Source of the DNA: Streptomyces sp. Go-475
GTDB taxonomy: Bacteria > Actinomycetota > Actinomycetes > Streptomycetales > Streptomycetaceae
Assembly (NCBI RefSeq): GCF_003330845.1
Contig: NZ_CP026121.1
Coordinates: forward strand, 3,081,501-3,145,500
Direction of reading: 5' to 3'
DNA length: 64,000 nucleotides
Of this stretch, positions 43,564-52,636 are shown piece by piece. Within the stretch, counting starts at the first letter, position 1; every line of letters starts with the position of its first letter. The notes beneath the pieces were generated by a model. It was not told the DNA's origin and ran no database searches. It was given only the letters and a program-made list of their open reading frames with translations. Both the position numbers and the translations under genes were made by a program.

Positions 43564-44264
43564 CGCGGCGCCTCCGCCCCCGGCGGTTCGAGCTTCACAC
43601 CGACGCCCCTGAGGGTGTGCAGATAGCGGGGGCTCGCGGCCGTCTCCCCCAGTTTCCGCCGCAGCCAGGACAGATGGACGTCGATGGTCTGGTCGTCGCC
43701 GTACGACTGCTGCCAGACCTCGGCCAGCAGTTCCTTGCGGGGGACGACGACTCCGGGCCGGCGGGCCAGGAAGGCGAGCAGGTCGAACTCGCGGCGGGTG
43801 AGGTCGAGCCGGGCGCCGTCCAGCTCGGCCTGACGGCGCAGCGGGTCGACGGTCAGGCCGCCGACCCGGAGCACCGGGGAGGGCTGCCCTTCCCCGGAGC
43901 CGGAGCGGGCGCGGCGCAGCACGGCCGCCATGCGGGCCGAGAGGTGCTCGACGGAGAAGGGCTTGGTCAGGTAGTCGTCCGCTCCGGCGTTCAGCAGCCG
44001 GACGATCTCCGCCTCGTCGTCCCGGGCGGTGGCGACGATCACCGGCACGTCCGTGATGCCGCGCAGCATCTTCAGGGCCTCGGACCCGTCGAGATCGGGC
44101 AGTCCGAGGTCCAGGATCACCACGTCGAAGCGGACGTGGGCGACCTCGCGCAGCGCCTCCAGTGCCGTACCGACGCTGCGCACGGTGTGCGAGGCGTCGG
44201 TCAGGTGCCGGATGAGCGCCGAGCGTACGAACTGGTCGTCCTCGACCACGAGCACACTTGCCAT
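43560..44264 (-). CDS. OmpR/PhoB-family response regulator
   Basis: The 234-residue protein has a receiver domain (VLVVEDDQFVRSAL; phospho-acceptor Asp52 in VILDLGLPDLDG; TKPFS lysine near 105) and a C-terminal winged helix (LTRREFDLLAFLARRPG...DVHLSWLRRKLGE...LHTLRGVGVKL). It is translationally coupled to the kinase downstream, its cognate sensor. Start ATG at 44264 is chosen because the receiver begins immediately after it. Confidence 0.94.
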   Translation of the reverse strand: MASVLVVEDDQFVRSALIRHLTDASHTVRSVGTALEALREVAHVRFDVVILDLGLPDLDGSEALKMLRGITDVPVIVATARDDEAEIVRLLNAGADDYLTKPFSVEHLSARMAAVLRRARSGSGEGQPSPVLRVGGLTVDPLRRQAELDGARLDLTRREFDLLAFLARRPGVVVPRKELLAEVWQQSYGDDQTIDVHLSWLRRKLGETAASPRYLHTLRGVGVKLEPPGAEAPR

Positions 44265-44396
44265 GCGCCGCACCGTACGCCATCTCGAACAGCCGGGTGC
44301 GGGCCTGTGGACAACTGCAGGATTGGGGACAACTCGCCCCTGCGCGGCGCCGGTTCCTGGACAGCGCGCGGGGCGCGTGCGGCAGGATGACCCGCG

Positions 44397-44909
44397 ATGC
44401 GCAGAGGACTCGTCCACCTACTGGCCTGGCTGCTCGCCACGGGCGCGGCGGTCACGCTGTCGTGGTGGGGTGTCCACACGGTGCTGGCGGGCACGGCCTA
44501 CGACCCGCCGCGCGCCCTGCCCATCAAGGCCGCCGACGCGAGCACGCGGGAGCCGAAGCCGCTCGCCACGCCTACGCGCCGGGCGCCTTCGCCGCAGCGG
44601 ACGCCCACGCCCCCGAGCACCCCGCCGACGGCGGCGCGGCCGGCCCCCGCCCCCGCACGCACCCCCGGCCCGTCCCCCACCGCCAACGGCCGGGTCAGAA
44701 GCTACGACACCGACGGCGGCCGGGCGGTGTTCGACCTGGGGACGGCGTCCGCCTCCCTCGTCTCGGCGACTCCGGGCGCGGGCTGGTCGATGCAGGTGTG
44801 GAAGACGGAGTCGTGGATCCGCGTGGAGTTCTCCCGGGGCGCGGACCGGGTGTCGGTCTTCTGCACCTGGCACGACGGGCCGCCGCGCGTGGAGATCGGA
44901 ACCTACTGA
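44397..44909 (+). CDS. Secreted/membrane-anchored protein with Pro/Thr-rich linker
   Basis: The 170-residue protein has an N-terminal hydrophobic segment (LVHLLAWLLATGAAVTLSWWGVHTVLAG) that is a signal anchor. A proline/threonine/alanine-rich linker (about residues 50-97) leads to a compact C-domain (VRSYDTDGGRAVFDLGTASASLVSATPGAGWSMQVWKTESWIRVEF) ending WHDGPPRVEIGTY. It is a typical actinobacterial cell-wall-spanning layout. Divergent from the two-component system, so it may be one of its targets; this is inference. Domain family not recognised. Confidence 0.75.
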   Translation: MRRGLVHLLAWLLATGAAVTLSWWGVHTVLAGTAYDPPRALPIKAADASTREPKPLATPTRRAPSPQRTPTPPSTPPTAARPAPAPARTPGPSPTANGRVRSYDTDGGRAVFDLGTASASLVSATPGAGWSMQVWKTESWIRVEFSRGADRVSVFCTWHDGPPRVEIGTY

Positions 44910-44985
44910 GCGCCGGACCAGGTTCCGTGCGCGCCGCGCCCAGCCCCGTGAGCGCCGGACCCCCGCCCCGTGAGCACCGCGCGGG

Positions 44986-45852
44986 CTATGTGAACGCCGA
45001 AGCGGGCGGCGCCGGGGACGCCACCGCCGCGAGATCCGTGACGGGCACGGCCCCGCCGGTGAAGTCGGTGAGCGTCCTGCCGTGCTCGACCCGGCCCGGG
45101 TGCGGGTCGGAGGCGGCGCGGCGGGTCAGCTCGGCGACGGGCAGCGGGAGGTCGGAGGCGACCAGGACGGCGTTGCCGAAGCGCTTGCCGCGCAGCACCG
45201 TCGGGTCGGCGACCAGCGCGAGCTGCTCGAAACGGGCGGCGGCGGTGGCGATCTGGCCGCGCAGGTGGGTCAGCGGCGGCCCGTCGGCGAGGTTGGCGGC
45301 GTGGACGCCGCCGGGCTTGAGAGCCCTGCGGACGTCGTCGAGGAACTCCGTCGAGGTCAGGTGGGCCGGTGTCCGGGCGCCGCTGAACACGTCGGTGATG
45401 ACGAGGTCGGCCCAGCCGTCCGGCACCTTGGCGAGTCCCTCGCGGGCGTCGACGGACCGCACCCGGATCCGCGCGTTCGGGTCCAACGGCAGCTCGCGGC
45501 GGACCAGTCGCACGAGGGCGGCGTCCCGCTCGACGACCTGCTGGGTGGAGCGGGGCCGGGTGGCGGCGACGTACCGGGCGAGGGTGAGGGCGCCGCCGCC
45601 GAGGTGCACGGCGTGCACGGGCCGGCCCGGCGGGGCGACGAGGTCGATGACGTGCCCGAGCCGGCGCTGGTACTCGAAGGACAGGTACGCCGGGTCATCC
45701 AGGTCGACGTGCGACTGCGGGGCCCCGTCGATCACGAGGGTCCAGGCCCGGGCCCGCTCACGGTCGGGGATCAGCTCGGCGAGCCCGCCGTCGACACTCT
45801 CGACGACGGCTTCTGCACCGGCTCTGCGCCGCCCGCTCCTGGACTTTCCCAC
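44986..45852 (-). CDS. Spermidine-synthase-like / SAM-dependent methyltransferase-fold protein
   Basis: The 288-residue protein has a Rossmann-like core: VHAVHLGGGALTLARYVAATRP (residue about 79), acidic VVERDAALV, DAREGLAKVPDGWADLVITDVFSG and LKPGGVHAANLADGP, as in spermidine synthases and related fused MFS proteins. Polyamine specificity is doubtful because canonical putrescine-binding residues are not obvious; actinobacterial members are usually listed as fused-type or methyltransferase-like. GTG start. Convergent with the secreted protein. Confidence 0.78.
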   Translation of the reverse strand: MGKSRSGRRRAGAEAVVESVDGGLAELIPDRERARAWTLVIDGAPQSHVDLDDPAYLSFEYQRRLGHVIDLVAPPGRPVHAVHLGGGALTLARYVAATRPRSTQQVVERDAALVRLVRRELPLDPNARIRVRSVDAREGLAKVPDGWADLVITDVFSGARTPAHLTSTEFLDDVRRALKPGGVHAANLADGPPLTHLRGQIATAAARFEQLALVADPTVLRGKRFGNAVLVASDLPLPVAELTRRAASDPHPGRVEHGRTLTDFTGGAVPVTDLAAVASPAPPASAFT

Positions 45853-45865
45853 GGGCCCATTATCA

Positions 45866-46048
45866 GGGGCACGCCGTCGAGCAAGGTCCGCTCCGTCCGG
45901 ACGGTCCCTGGGCGGGCCCGGTGCGGAGGGGGCACGCCATCACGCAGGGCGCCGGCGCCGAGCGGACCGTCCCTGGCGGGCCCGGTGCGGGGGCGCGCCG
46001 TCGAGCAGGGCGCTCGCTCCACACGGACCGGCACCGGCGGGCCCGGCA
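45866..46048. repeat. Three imperfect 61-63-bp tandem repeats
   Basis: Copies start at about 45866, 45929 and 45990 with GGGGCACGCC or GGGCGCGCC and share GCGGGCCCGG near the end. They fill the 212-nt gap between the methyltransferase-like gene and the next minus-strand gene. Confidence 0.75.
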
Positions 46049-46064
46049 CCTTCGGCCCGGCGCC

Positions 46065-46460
46065 TCACCGGCAGCCGTCCGCCGCCCTGATCGTCCGGGC
46101 CGCCTCCCCGAGGGCCCGGCGCAGCACCGCGGGGTCCGTCGCGAGGTCCGCCTCACCGGGCGGGAGCAGCCAGCCCGAGCCCTCCACGGGGGGCTCCGGC
46201 GCCAGGGTCAGTCCGCGTCCGTCGGTTCCCGTGCACGTGCTCCCCGGTACGTCCCACGCCGCGGCCGTGCCCGGCGGCACGAGGAAACCCAGGGTGCCGC
46301 CCCCGTCGTCGTGCAGGACGGGTCCCACCGCCTCCGCCGTGCCGCGCCGCAGGATGTCGACCGCCTCCAGCCCCTGCCGCGCCGGCACCGTCACCACATC
46401 GCAGCCGGCCGCCGGTGTGCTCGGCGGCGTACGAGGATCGTTGATCCGGCTGGTCTCCAT
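46065..46460 (-). CDS. Hypothetical protein
   Basis: The 131-residue protein starts at ATG 46460 behind GTGGAGG. It contains LEAVDILRRGTAEAVGPVLHDDGGGTLGFLVPPGTAAAWDVPG and ends GSGWLLPPGEADLATDPAVLRRALGEAARTIRAADGC. The pattern LxFLVPPGTA...W and GWLLPP recalls small Streptomyces proteins related to bifunctional primase/polymerase-like families, but this is weak. It is divergent from the NsdA-like regulator. Function unknown. Confidence 0.65.
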   Translation of the reverse strand: METSRINDPRTPPSTPAAGCDVVTVPARQGLEAVDILRRGTAEAVGPVLHDDGGGTLGFLVPPGTAAAWDVPGSTCTGTDGRGLTLAPEPPVEGSGWLLPPGEADLATDPAVLRRALGEAARTIRAADGCR

Positions 46461-46757
46461 CCCGGCCTCCACCACGAAAACCCCTGCTTGGACGAGCGGT
46501 CGGGAGTCGGGGGCCTCCCGGTCCGCAGAGTTCAACGCGGGAGGCCGTCAACGGCTACGGCGGAAGTCAGCCGCAAAGGATGGCACTTCATGGCAGATCA
46601 CGGATGAGATATCCGGTTTGTAGCCAAACCCAACGTGACGACTCCGGCACAGCAGGTACGTTCTTGCTCGCCGGAAACAGGGCGGGCAGTACGAACAACA
46701 CGTACAAGTCGCCCTGAAACCGGCATGGTTCGTCGGTTCGCACGAGAGGACCCGGCC

Positions 46758-48236
46758 ATGGCGTCGTCAGCGGGGACCTCGTCCCAACCCAACCGGCCGG
46801 CACGGCCGAACCTCACCTTCCGGCAGCTGCGCGGACAGCGCTCGCCGTCCGAGTTCGCCGCGGCGATCCGCCGGGCCGGCCTCGAGATCGGCGAGCAGGT
46901 CAGCTGTGACGCGCGGTACGTCGGCCGGGTCGAGGCGGGTGAGATCCGCTGCCCCAACTACGCCTACGAACGGGTGTTCCTGCACATGTTCCCGGGTCGC
47001 ACGCTCACCGACCTCGGGTTCGCGCCCCGCTCGTCGGTACGCGGACGCCGGGCGCGCGACATCGAGGACGCGCCCCTGACGCGCACCACGAACCTCACGA
47101 ACGTCACGAACGTCACAAGTGAGACCAGCGAGACCAGTGAGACCAGTGGGGCGTCCGAGCCGTATGACACACAGAACCCGTACGACCCGTACCACCCGCA
47201 CGACACCTACGAGGAGAGCGACGTGCTACGTCGCGCATTCATGACCGGCGGGGGCGCCACGGTGGCCGCCGCCTCGCTGGGGCCCGTGGGCCTCGCCCTC
47301 GACGCCGCGGCGGCACAGCGCCCCGTGCGCCGCGCCGGGGCGAGCGACGCGGGTGCCCTGGAAGAAGCCGTCCGCCGGATCCGGCTGCTCGACGACCGGC
47401 ACGGCGCCGACGGCCTCTACCGCCGCGCGGCGGCCCCGCTGCGTGCCGCCTACGCCCTGCTCGACGCCGGCACGACCCGGCAGACGACGGCGGACCGGCT
47501 CTACTCCGGCGCGGGTGAACTGGCCATCTCCGTGGGCTGGCTGGCCCACGACTCGGGACGCTTCGACGACGCCCGCTCCCACTACGCCGAGGCCCTGGCG
47601 ACCGCCCGGATGACCGGCGACCCGGGGCTGGAGGCGCACGCCTTCTGCAACACGGCGTTCCTCGCGCGCGACGCGGGCCGGCCGCGCGAGGCGGTCCGGG
47701 CGGCCCAGGCGGCACAGCGCGTCGCCCGGCCCGTGGGGTCGGCCCGGCTGATGTCGCTGCTCGCGCTGCGCGAGGCGGGCGGCTGGGCCGGCCTCGCCGA
47801 CCGCGTCGGCTGCGAGCAGGCCCTGGCCCGGGCGCAGGCCCTGTTCGAGCGGGGCCCCTCGGACGCCGACCCCGAGTGGATGAGCTTCTACGGAGAGGCC
47901 GAACTGGAGGGCCTGGAGGCGCAGTGCTGGTCCACGCTGGGCGACTGGCCCCGGGCGGCCCGGCACGCGCGGCGGGCGGCGGAACTCCAGGATCCGCACT
48001 TCACTCGGAACATCGCCCTGTACACGGCGGAGCTGGCGGACGACCTCGCGCGGGGCGGGCGGCCGGACGAGGCCGCGGTGGCGGGGATGCGGGTGCTGGA
48101 CCTGCTGGAGGAGGTCCAGTCGTCCCGGATCCAGACGATGCTGGCGGCCACCGCGCGCGTGCTGCTGCCGCACCGCAGGGCTTCGGGGGTGTCGGCGTTC
48201 CTGGACCGGCACGCGTCCACGCCCCGGATGACCTGA
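46758..48236 (+). CDS. NsdA-like TPR regulatory protein
   Basis: The 492-residue protein has an N-terminal helix-turn-helix-like region (LTFRQLRGQRSPSEFAAAIRR...GRVEAGEIRCPNYAYERVFLHMF, as in Xre-type proteins) and a Thr/Ser/Glu/Asn low-complexity linker (about 112-135). A Tat-like stretch LRRAFMTGGGATVAAASLG follows, then a C-terminal half of tetratricopeptide-like helices. This layout matches NsdA-type negative regulators of sporulation and antibiotics. The ATG at 46758 is chosen for GAGAGGA seven bases upstream. Regulatory role is by analogy. Confidence 0.72.
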   Translation: MASSAGTSSQPNRPARPNLTFRQLRGQRSPSEFAAAIRRAGLEIGEQVSCDARYVGRVEAGEIRCPNYAYERVFLHMFPGRTLTDLGFAPRSSVRGRRARDIEDAPLTRTTNLTNVTNVTSETSETSETSGASEPYDTQNPYDPYHPHDTYEESDVLRRAFMTGGGATVAAASLGPVGLALDAAAAQRPVRRAGASDAGALEEAVRRIRLLDDRHGADGLYRRAAAPLRAAYALLDAGTTRQTTADRLYSGAGELAISVGWLAHDSGRFDDARSHYAEALATARMTGDPGLEAHAFCNTAFLARDAGRPREAVRAAQAAQRVARPVGSARLMSLLALREAGGWAGLADRVGCEQALARAQALFERGPSDADPEWMSFYGEAELEGLEAQCWSTLGDWPRAARHARRAAELQDPHFTRNIALYTAELADDLARGGRPDEAAVAGMRVLDLLEEVQSSRIQTMLAATARVLLPHRRASGVSAFLDRHASTPRMT

Positions 48237-48243
48237 CGCGTAC

Positions 48244-48837
48244 CTAGGCCAGGTGCCCCAGGTCGTTCCAGCTCTCGATCGCCGGCTCCCCGTAGGCCCA
48301 GCCGAGCACCGACAGGGACGTCGGGTTCAGCCGTATCCGGGCCGCGAAGTCGAGCGGCAGGCCCAGCCAGCGCGCGCCGATGGAGCGCAGGATGTGGCCG
48401 TGGGCGAAGATCAGGACGTCGCGGTCCTCGGAGCGGGCCCAGGAGACGACCTCGTCCGCCCGGGCCGTCACCTCGGCGAGCGTCTCGCCCTCGGGGACGC
48501 CGTCGCGCCAGATCAGCCAGCCGGGCCGGACGGCCTGGATGTCCGCCGGCGTCATGCCCTCGTACGCGCCGTAGTCCCACTCCAGCAACGCGTCCCAGGC
48601 ACGCGCGCGGTCCCCGAAACCGGCCAGTTCGCACGTCTCACGCGCGCGTGCCAGCGGGCTGGTGCGCACCTCGACGCCGGGCAGGCCGTCGTAGGGCGCC
48701 CGGTGCAGGCGCTCGCCGAGCAGCTTGGCGCCGCGCCGGCCCTCCTCCAGAAGCGGCACGTCGGTCCTGCCCGTGTGCTTGCCGGACAGGGACCACTCGG
48801 TCTGTCCGTGGCGGGCCAGCAGGATGCGCGCAGCCAT
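48244..48837 (-). CDS. Histidine phosphatase family protein (phosphoglycerate-mutase fold)
   Basis: The 197-residue protein has catalytic RHG box [24 protein letters not shown] at residue 6, [22 protein letters not shown] (acid residue) and [15 protein letters not shown] (second His). It is complete and cytoplasmic. Substrate cannot be read; members include broad-specificity phosphatases and alpha-ribazole or phosphosugar phosphatases. It is convergent with the NsdA-like gene only 7 nt away. Confidence 0.88.
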   Translation of the reverse strand: MAARILLARHGQTEWSLSGKHTGRTDVPLLEEGRRGAKLLGERLHRAPYDGLPGVEVRTSPLARARETCELAGFGDRARAWDALLEWDYGAYEGMTPADIQAVRPGWLIWRDGVPEGETLAEVTARADEVVSWARSEDRDVLIFAHGHILRSIGARWLGLPLDFAARIRLNPTSLSVLGWAYGEPAIESWNDLGHLA

Positions 48838-49027
48838 GGGGAACCTTTCCGGAAGAAAAACGCAAGCGGAACTCCCCCATCATCGCGCACCCTGTTCCCG
48901 GGCAACCCGGGGGGCGATCTCTGCGTCTTTGAGGTCCGGAGAGCGCCCCCTGGGCGCGCACGTACGCCGTAAAGTGGCACGACCGGACGGCCGGGCGCCG
49001 CGTGACGACGAAGGGGGAGGCGATCGG

Positions 49028-49981
49028 ATGCCGCACACCGAGACACCGGGCACCGAGGCGGCCCCCGCGCGCAGGCTGCGCTGGTGGACCGAGCTGCCGC
49101 TGATCCTGCTGGTGTACGCGTGCTACACGGCGGGCCGGCTCCTCGCCCGGGGCGACGTCTCCGGTGCGGTCGACCACGGTCTGGCGCTCCTGCGCTTCGA
49201 GAAGGCCCTGTACCTCAACTTCGAGCACCCGCTCAACCGCCTCTTCACGCGCGAGGCCTGGATAGGCATACCGGCGGACTTCTGGTACGCGTCCCTGCAC
49301 TACCTGGTCACGCCGGCGATCCTCGTCTGGCTCTTCCGCTCCCGGGCCGTGCGCTACCGCGCCGCGCGGACGTGGCTGATGACGTCCACCCTCATCGGCC
49401 TGATCGGTTTCACCCTGCTGCCGACCTGCCCGCCCCGGCTCCTCGACGCGAGCCACGGCTTCGTCGACACGATGGCCCAGTACAGCTCCTACGGCTGGTG
49501 GGGCGGCGCGGCGAGCGCGCCGCGCGGCATGGGGGGCATGACCAACCAGTACGCGGCCATGCCGAGTCTGCACGTGGGCTGGGCCCTGTGGTGCGGAGTG
49601 ATGCTGTGGCGCTACGGCGGCACGCGCACGGCGAAGGCGGCCGGTGTCGCCTACCCGCTGATCACGACGATCGTGGTCATGGGCACCGCCAACCACTACT
49701 TCCTCGACGCCGTCGCGGGCGCGGCCGTCATGGGCGTCGGACTGCTGCTGGCGCCGGTCGTGATGCGGACGTCGGACCGGGTCAGGGCACAGCTCCTGCC
49801 GCGTGTCACGCCGGTCGCGGCGGACTCTTCCGGCGCAGGTTCCCCGATTGTCAGTGCCGGATGCCAGACTTCCGCGGGTGAGCGAATTCCACGGCAGCGC
49901 GAGCCGCGGCTCGGAGCGGGAGCCGAGCCGGGTGCCTCCCCCAAGGACGCGGGGGACGGCGCTCCGGCACCGGCTCGCTGA
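49028..49981 (+). CDS. PAP2-superfamily membrane phosphatase (inositol-phosphorylceramide-synthase-like)
   Basis: The 317-residue protein has about six membrane helices beginning at LPLILLVYACYTAGRLL. The lipid phosphatase/phosphotransferase motifs TCPPRLL, NQYAAMPSLHVGWALW and NHYFLDAVAG hold the catalytic histidines and aspartate as in the PAP2_3/aureobasidin-type group. The start ATG lies behind AGGGGGAGG. The tail (about 255-317) is low complexity and overlaps the next gene by 104 nt, so the conserved protein probably ends near VVMRTSDRVRAQL. Likely role: transfer or removal of a polar lipid head group. Confidence 0.82.
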   Translation: MPHTETPGTEAAPARRLRWWTELPLILLVYACYTAGRLLARGDVSGAVDHGLALLRFEKALYLNFEHPLNRLFTREAWIGIPADFWYASLHYLVTPAILVWLFRSRAVRYRAARTWLMTSTLIGLIGFTLLPTCPPRLLDASHGFVDTMAQYSSYGWWGGAASAPRGMGGMTNQYAAMPSLHVGWALWCGVMLWRYGGTRTAKAAGVAYPLITTIVVMGTANHYFLDAVAGAAVMGVGLLLAPVVMRTSDRVRAQLLPRVTPVAADSSGAGSPIVSAGCQTSAGERIPRQREPRLGAGAEPGASPKDAGDGAPAPAR

Positions 49982-51053
49982 GCTGCGCGGCCCCGACGTA
50001 CCCCCGAAGGCACTGGACGCGCGCGCCCTGGCGGCCCTGGCCGCCAACCCCGGTTGCGCGCGGCGCGCGATCCTCGACGGCGCCGGGGTGAACAAGACGG
50101 CCCTGGCGAGCGCGCTGGGTTCGCCGTCGGCCTTCGGCCAGTCGCAGTTCGCGCTCACGCGGGGCAACGCGTTCGAGGCGAAGGTCAAGGCCGACGGCGG
50201 CGCGGAGCTGCTGCGGCTGGTGCACGAGAAGCTGGACCGCTCGGCCGAACCACCCGCCGACGCGCGCGTGCCCGACCTGACCGCGACCGGCCCCCAGGGG
50301 CGCACGGCCCGTACGGCGCTGGAGCTGCGCGAGGCCTCGGCGCACCCGGGCGCGTGGACGCTGCTCGACCACCCGATGCTGGCGCTGGACGTCGCGGGCT
50401 CCCCCGCGTTCCTGGAGCCGGACGCGGTGGTGGTGCATCCGGACGGCGGCTGGACGGTGGTGGAGATCAAGTCGTTCCCGCTGCTGGACGGTTCGGCGGA
50501 CCCGGCGAAGGTGGGGGCGGCGGCCCGGCAGGCGGCGGTGTACGTGCTGGCGCTGGAGGAGCTCGCGGCCCGGCTGGACCCGGCCCCGCGCGTGCGGCAC
50601 CGGATCCTGCTGGTCTGCCCCCGGGACTTCTCCAACCAGCCGGCCGCGTCCGCCGTGGACATCCGCAAGCAGCGCGCGGTGACGGCCCGCCAGCTGGCCC
50701 GGCTGACCCGCATCGAGGACATCGCCGACGCGCTCCCCGAGGGCACGTGCTTCTCGCCCGAGCTGCCCGCCGAGGAACTGACGGCCGCCGTGGAGTCGGT
50801 CCCGGCGACGTACGCGCCCGAGTGCCTGTCCGCGTGCGAGTTGGCCTTCCACTGCCGGACCCGGTCCCGCGAGACGGGCGCCGTGACCTCGCTCGGCCGC
50901 CCGCTGCGGGCGGAACTGGGCGGCCTGACAACCGTCGAGGAGGTCCTCGCGGCCGCCCGCGGTGAGGCGGGCGACCCCGCCGACCCGGCGGTGGCGGCCC
51001 TGCGCCGCGCGGCGGCCCTGCGCGCCGAGGCCCTGGAGGCGGCGTGTCGCTGA
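49878..51053 (+). CDS. RecB/Cas4-like PD-(D/E)XK nuclease with probable Fe-S cluster
   Basis: The 391-residue protein has an ordered set of RecB-family nuclease motifs: RGNAFEAKV (Glu100), Asp182 in LEPDAVVV, E196-I-K198, and Q218-x3-Y222 (ARQAAVYVLALEEL). Cys60 before the nuclease core and C316-x3-C320-x5-C326 after it reproduce the cysteine arrangement of Cas4, AddB and Dna2, where they hold a 4Fe-4S cluster. GTG 49878 is used; GTG 49932 is an alternative with a better GGAG. It overlaps the next gene by 10 nt. It should cut single-stranded DNA with its helicase partner. Confidence 0.8.
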   Translation: MSEFHGSASRGSEREPSRVPPPRTRGTALRHRLAELRGPDVPPKALDARALAALAANPGCARRAILDGAGVNKTALASALGSPSAFGQSQFALTRGNAFEAKVKADGGAELLRLVHEKLDRSAEPPADARVPDLTATGPQGRTARTALELREASAHPGAWTLLDHPMLALDVAGSPAFLEPDAVVVHPDGGWTVVEIKSFPLLDGSADPAKVGAAARQAAVYVLALEELAARLDPAPRVRHRILLVCPRDFSNQPAASAVDIRKQRAVTARQLARLTRIEDIADALPEGTCFSPELPAEELTAAVESVPATYAPECLSACELAFHCRTRSRETGAVTSLGRPLRAELGGLTTVEEVLAAARGEAGDPADPAVAALRRAAALRAEALEAACR

Positions 51054-52636
51054 TCTCCACCCTGGCCCGCCTCGAAGCGGTCAGCACGGGCCGCGCCCAG
51101 CCCGCCGCCACCGTCCGGCACCGGCACCTGGGCGACCGTCCCCTGGTGTTCGTGCCGCTGATCACCGCCGGTGAGGCCGGTGCCCCGCTCGGCGCGCTGG
51201 TCGGCACCGAGCGGGACGCGCCGCGCCTGCTGGTCGTCCCGCAGCCCCGCGACCGCGACCTCAGGTTCGCGTTCCTGGCCGACCTGGCCGACGTGGTGCT
51301 GCCCTACGTCGACGCGTACGCGGAGGTCGTCGAGGCCGCCGAGCGCACCGAGACCGACCCGGAGACCGGCAAGCGGGTCAAGGTCGAGGTCGACCTGTGC
51401 GCGGACGCGCCGCAGCTGATCGTGCCGAGCCGGGCGGGCATCGACCTGGTGCGGCTGCTCGGGCGGTCGATGCGGTTCCGGCGGACGGCCGAGCAGGACC
51501 CGGAGGCCCCGTACCCGGCGCCGCCGCGGGTGCCGCTGCTCGGGCGGTGGCTGACGCACTTCGGGGAGCGGGCCCGGGTGCCCGGCTCCTCGCTGCTGCT
51601 GGCGATGACCGACGTCCTCGGCCGGCACTGGGCGACCGGGCAGTCCACGCTGGAGGACCAGCACCTGGGGGCGCTGCTCGCCTGGATCGACCCGCCCGGG
51701 GGCATGACCGGCGCCGAGGCCGCGCTGAAGGCCGAGCTGGAGCGGGACGCCCAGGGGCAGCTGATCTGTCCCCCGGCCGGTCCGGCCACCGATCCGGCCT
51801 TCGACAACAAGCTCCTCGCCCCGGCCATCGAGCGCTACGACCGCGCCCGCACGGCCCTCGCCGCCGCCGAGGACGGCCTGGAGGCCGACGACCGGCTGGG
51901 TGCGCTGACCGCTGCCGAGCGGGAGATCCGCGATCTGGTGCTGAGCCGCACCCGGCCCACCTGGGACGCGGTCTGGCGGGGCCTGGACCTGCTGCGGGAG
52001 CTGCCCGAGGGAGCCCACGTCGAGGAGCGGTGGACCCGCGACCGCTGGTCGTTCACCGGCCACCGCGACCGGGTCCTGGCGGGCGAGCCCCCGCAGCCGC
52101 GCCGCGACGACGCCGTCACCGCGGCGAACAAGCTCGCGACGCGCGAGCGCGAACAGGCCCGGCTGGAGGCGCAGGAGGCCCTCGACGACCCGCTGGTGAT
52201 GGCCGGCCGGCGGCTGGCCGGGGAGGCGTTCGCGGGCGAGGTCACCGACGTCGTGATGGCGTACAGCGAGGGCAAGCGGCCCAGCCCGCGCCCCCTGGTC
52301 ACGGTCCGTACGGACGACCGGCCGCATCTCGGGGAGCGGACGAAGGTGTACCGCTCGCTGGGCGGGAAGCCGCAGTCGGCGGAGTTCGTCACGGACGAGG
52401 AGGACGGCGCGTACGTCGTGCTGCGGATCCTCGACAAGATGGGCCGCGGCAAGGAGCCCGAGCCGGGCTCGGTGCCGGAGAAGGGCGACCGGGTCTGCTT
52501 CACGCTCTTCGAGCACGAGCAGCGGGGCGGCGCGAAGCTGCCCGACCCGGAGGAGACGCCGTGGACGCACGGCGGGCCGCCCGGCGAGGCGACCCTGGAG
52601 GCCGCCGACCCGGTGACCGAGGAGGATGTCCTGTGA
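51044..52636 (+). CDS. Unknown protein of the nuclease-helicase cassette
   Basis: The 530-residue soluble protein begins SLISTLARLEAVSTGRAQPAATVRHRHLGDRPLVFVPLITAGEAGAPL. It is acidic and rich in charged helices in the middle (ALKAELERDAQGQLICPPAG; NKLATREREQARLEAQEAL). It ends with a beta-rich part (YRSLGGKPQSAEFV...AYVVLRILDKMGRG...GDRVCFTLFEHE) that could be an OB- or SH3-like nucleic-acid-binding fold. No catalytic motif is recognised. The GTG start behind GGAGG overlaps the nuclease gene, and its stop overlaps the helicase start, so its job is presumably structural in one complex. Confidence 0.75.
   Translation: MSLISTLARLEAVSTGRAQPAATVRHRHLGDRPLVFVPLITAGEAGAPLGALVGTERDAPRLLVVPQPRDRDLRFAFLADLADVVLPYVDAYAEVVEAAERTETDPETGKRVKVEVDLCADAPQLIVPSRAGIDLVRLLGRSMRFRRTAEQDPEAPYPAPPRVPLLGRWLTHFGERARVPGSSLLLAMTDVLGRHWATGQSTLEDQHLGALLAWIDPPGGMTGAEAALKAELERDAQGQLICPPAGPATDPAFDNKLLAPAIERYDRARTALAAAEDGLEADDRLGALTAAEREIRDLVLSRTRPTWDAVWRGLDLLRELPEGAHVEERWTRDRWSFTGHRDRVLAGEPPQPRRDDAVTAANKLATREREQARLEAQEALDDPLVMAGRRLAGEAFAGEVTDVVMAYSEGKRPSPRPLVTVRTDDRPHLGERTKVYRSLGGKPQSAEFVTDEEDGAYVVLRILDKMGRGKEPEPGSVPEKGDRVCFTLFEHEQRGGAKLPDPEETPWTHGGPPGEATLEAADPVTEEDVL

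Noticed and set aside
49878..51053. Cas4-like nuclease as evidence for a CRISPR system
   Set aside because: No repeat-spacer array or Cas1/Cas2 is in the window; partnership with an SF1 helicase fits a Dna2-like function better.
48638..52570. 1310-codon open frame on the minus strand opposite the PAP2-like, nuclease and unknown genes
   Set aside because: It is a composition shadow: the plus-strand genes have coherent motifs, ribosome-binding sites and coupling, while this frame gives an Arg/Gly/His/Leu-rich sequence without motifs.
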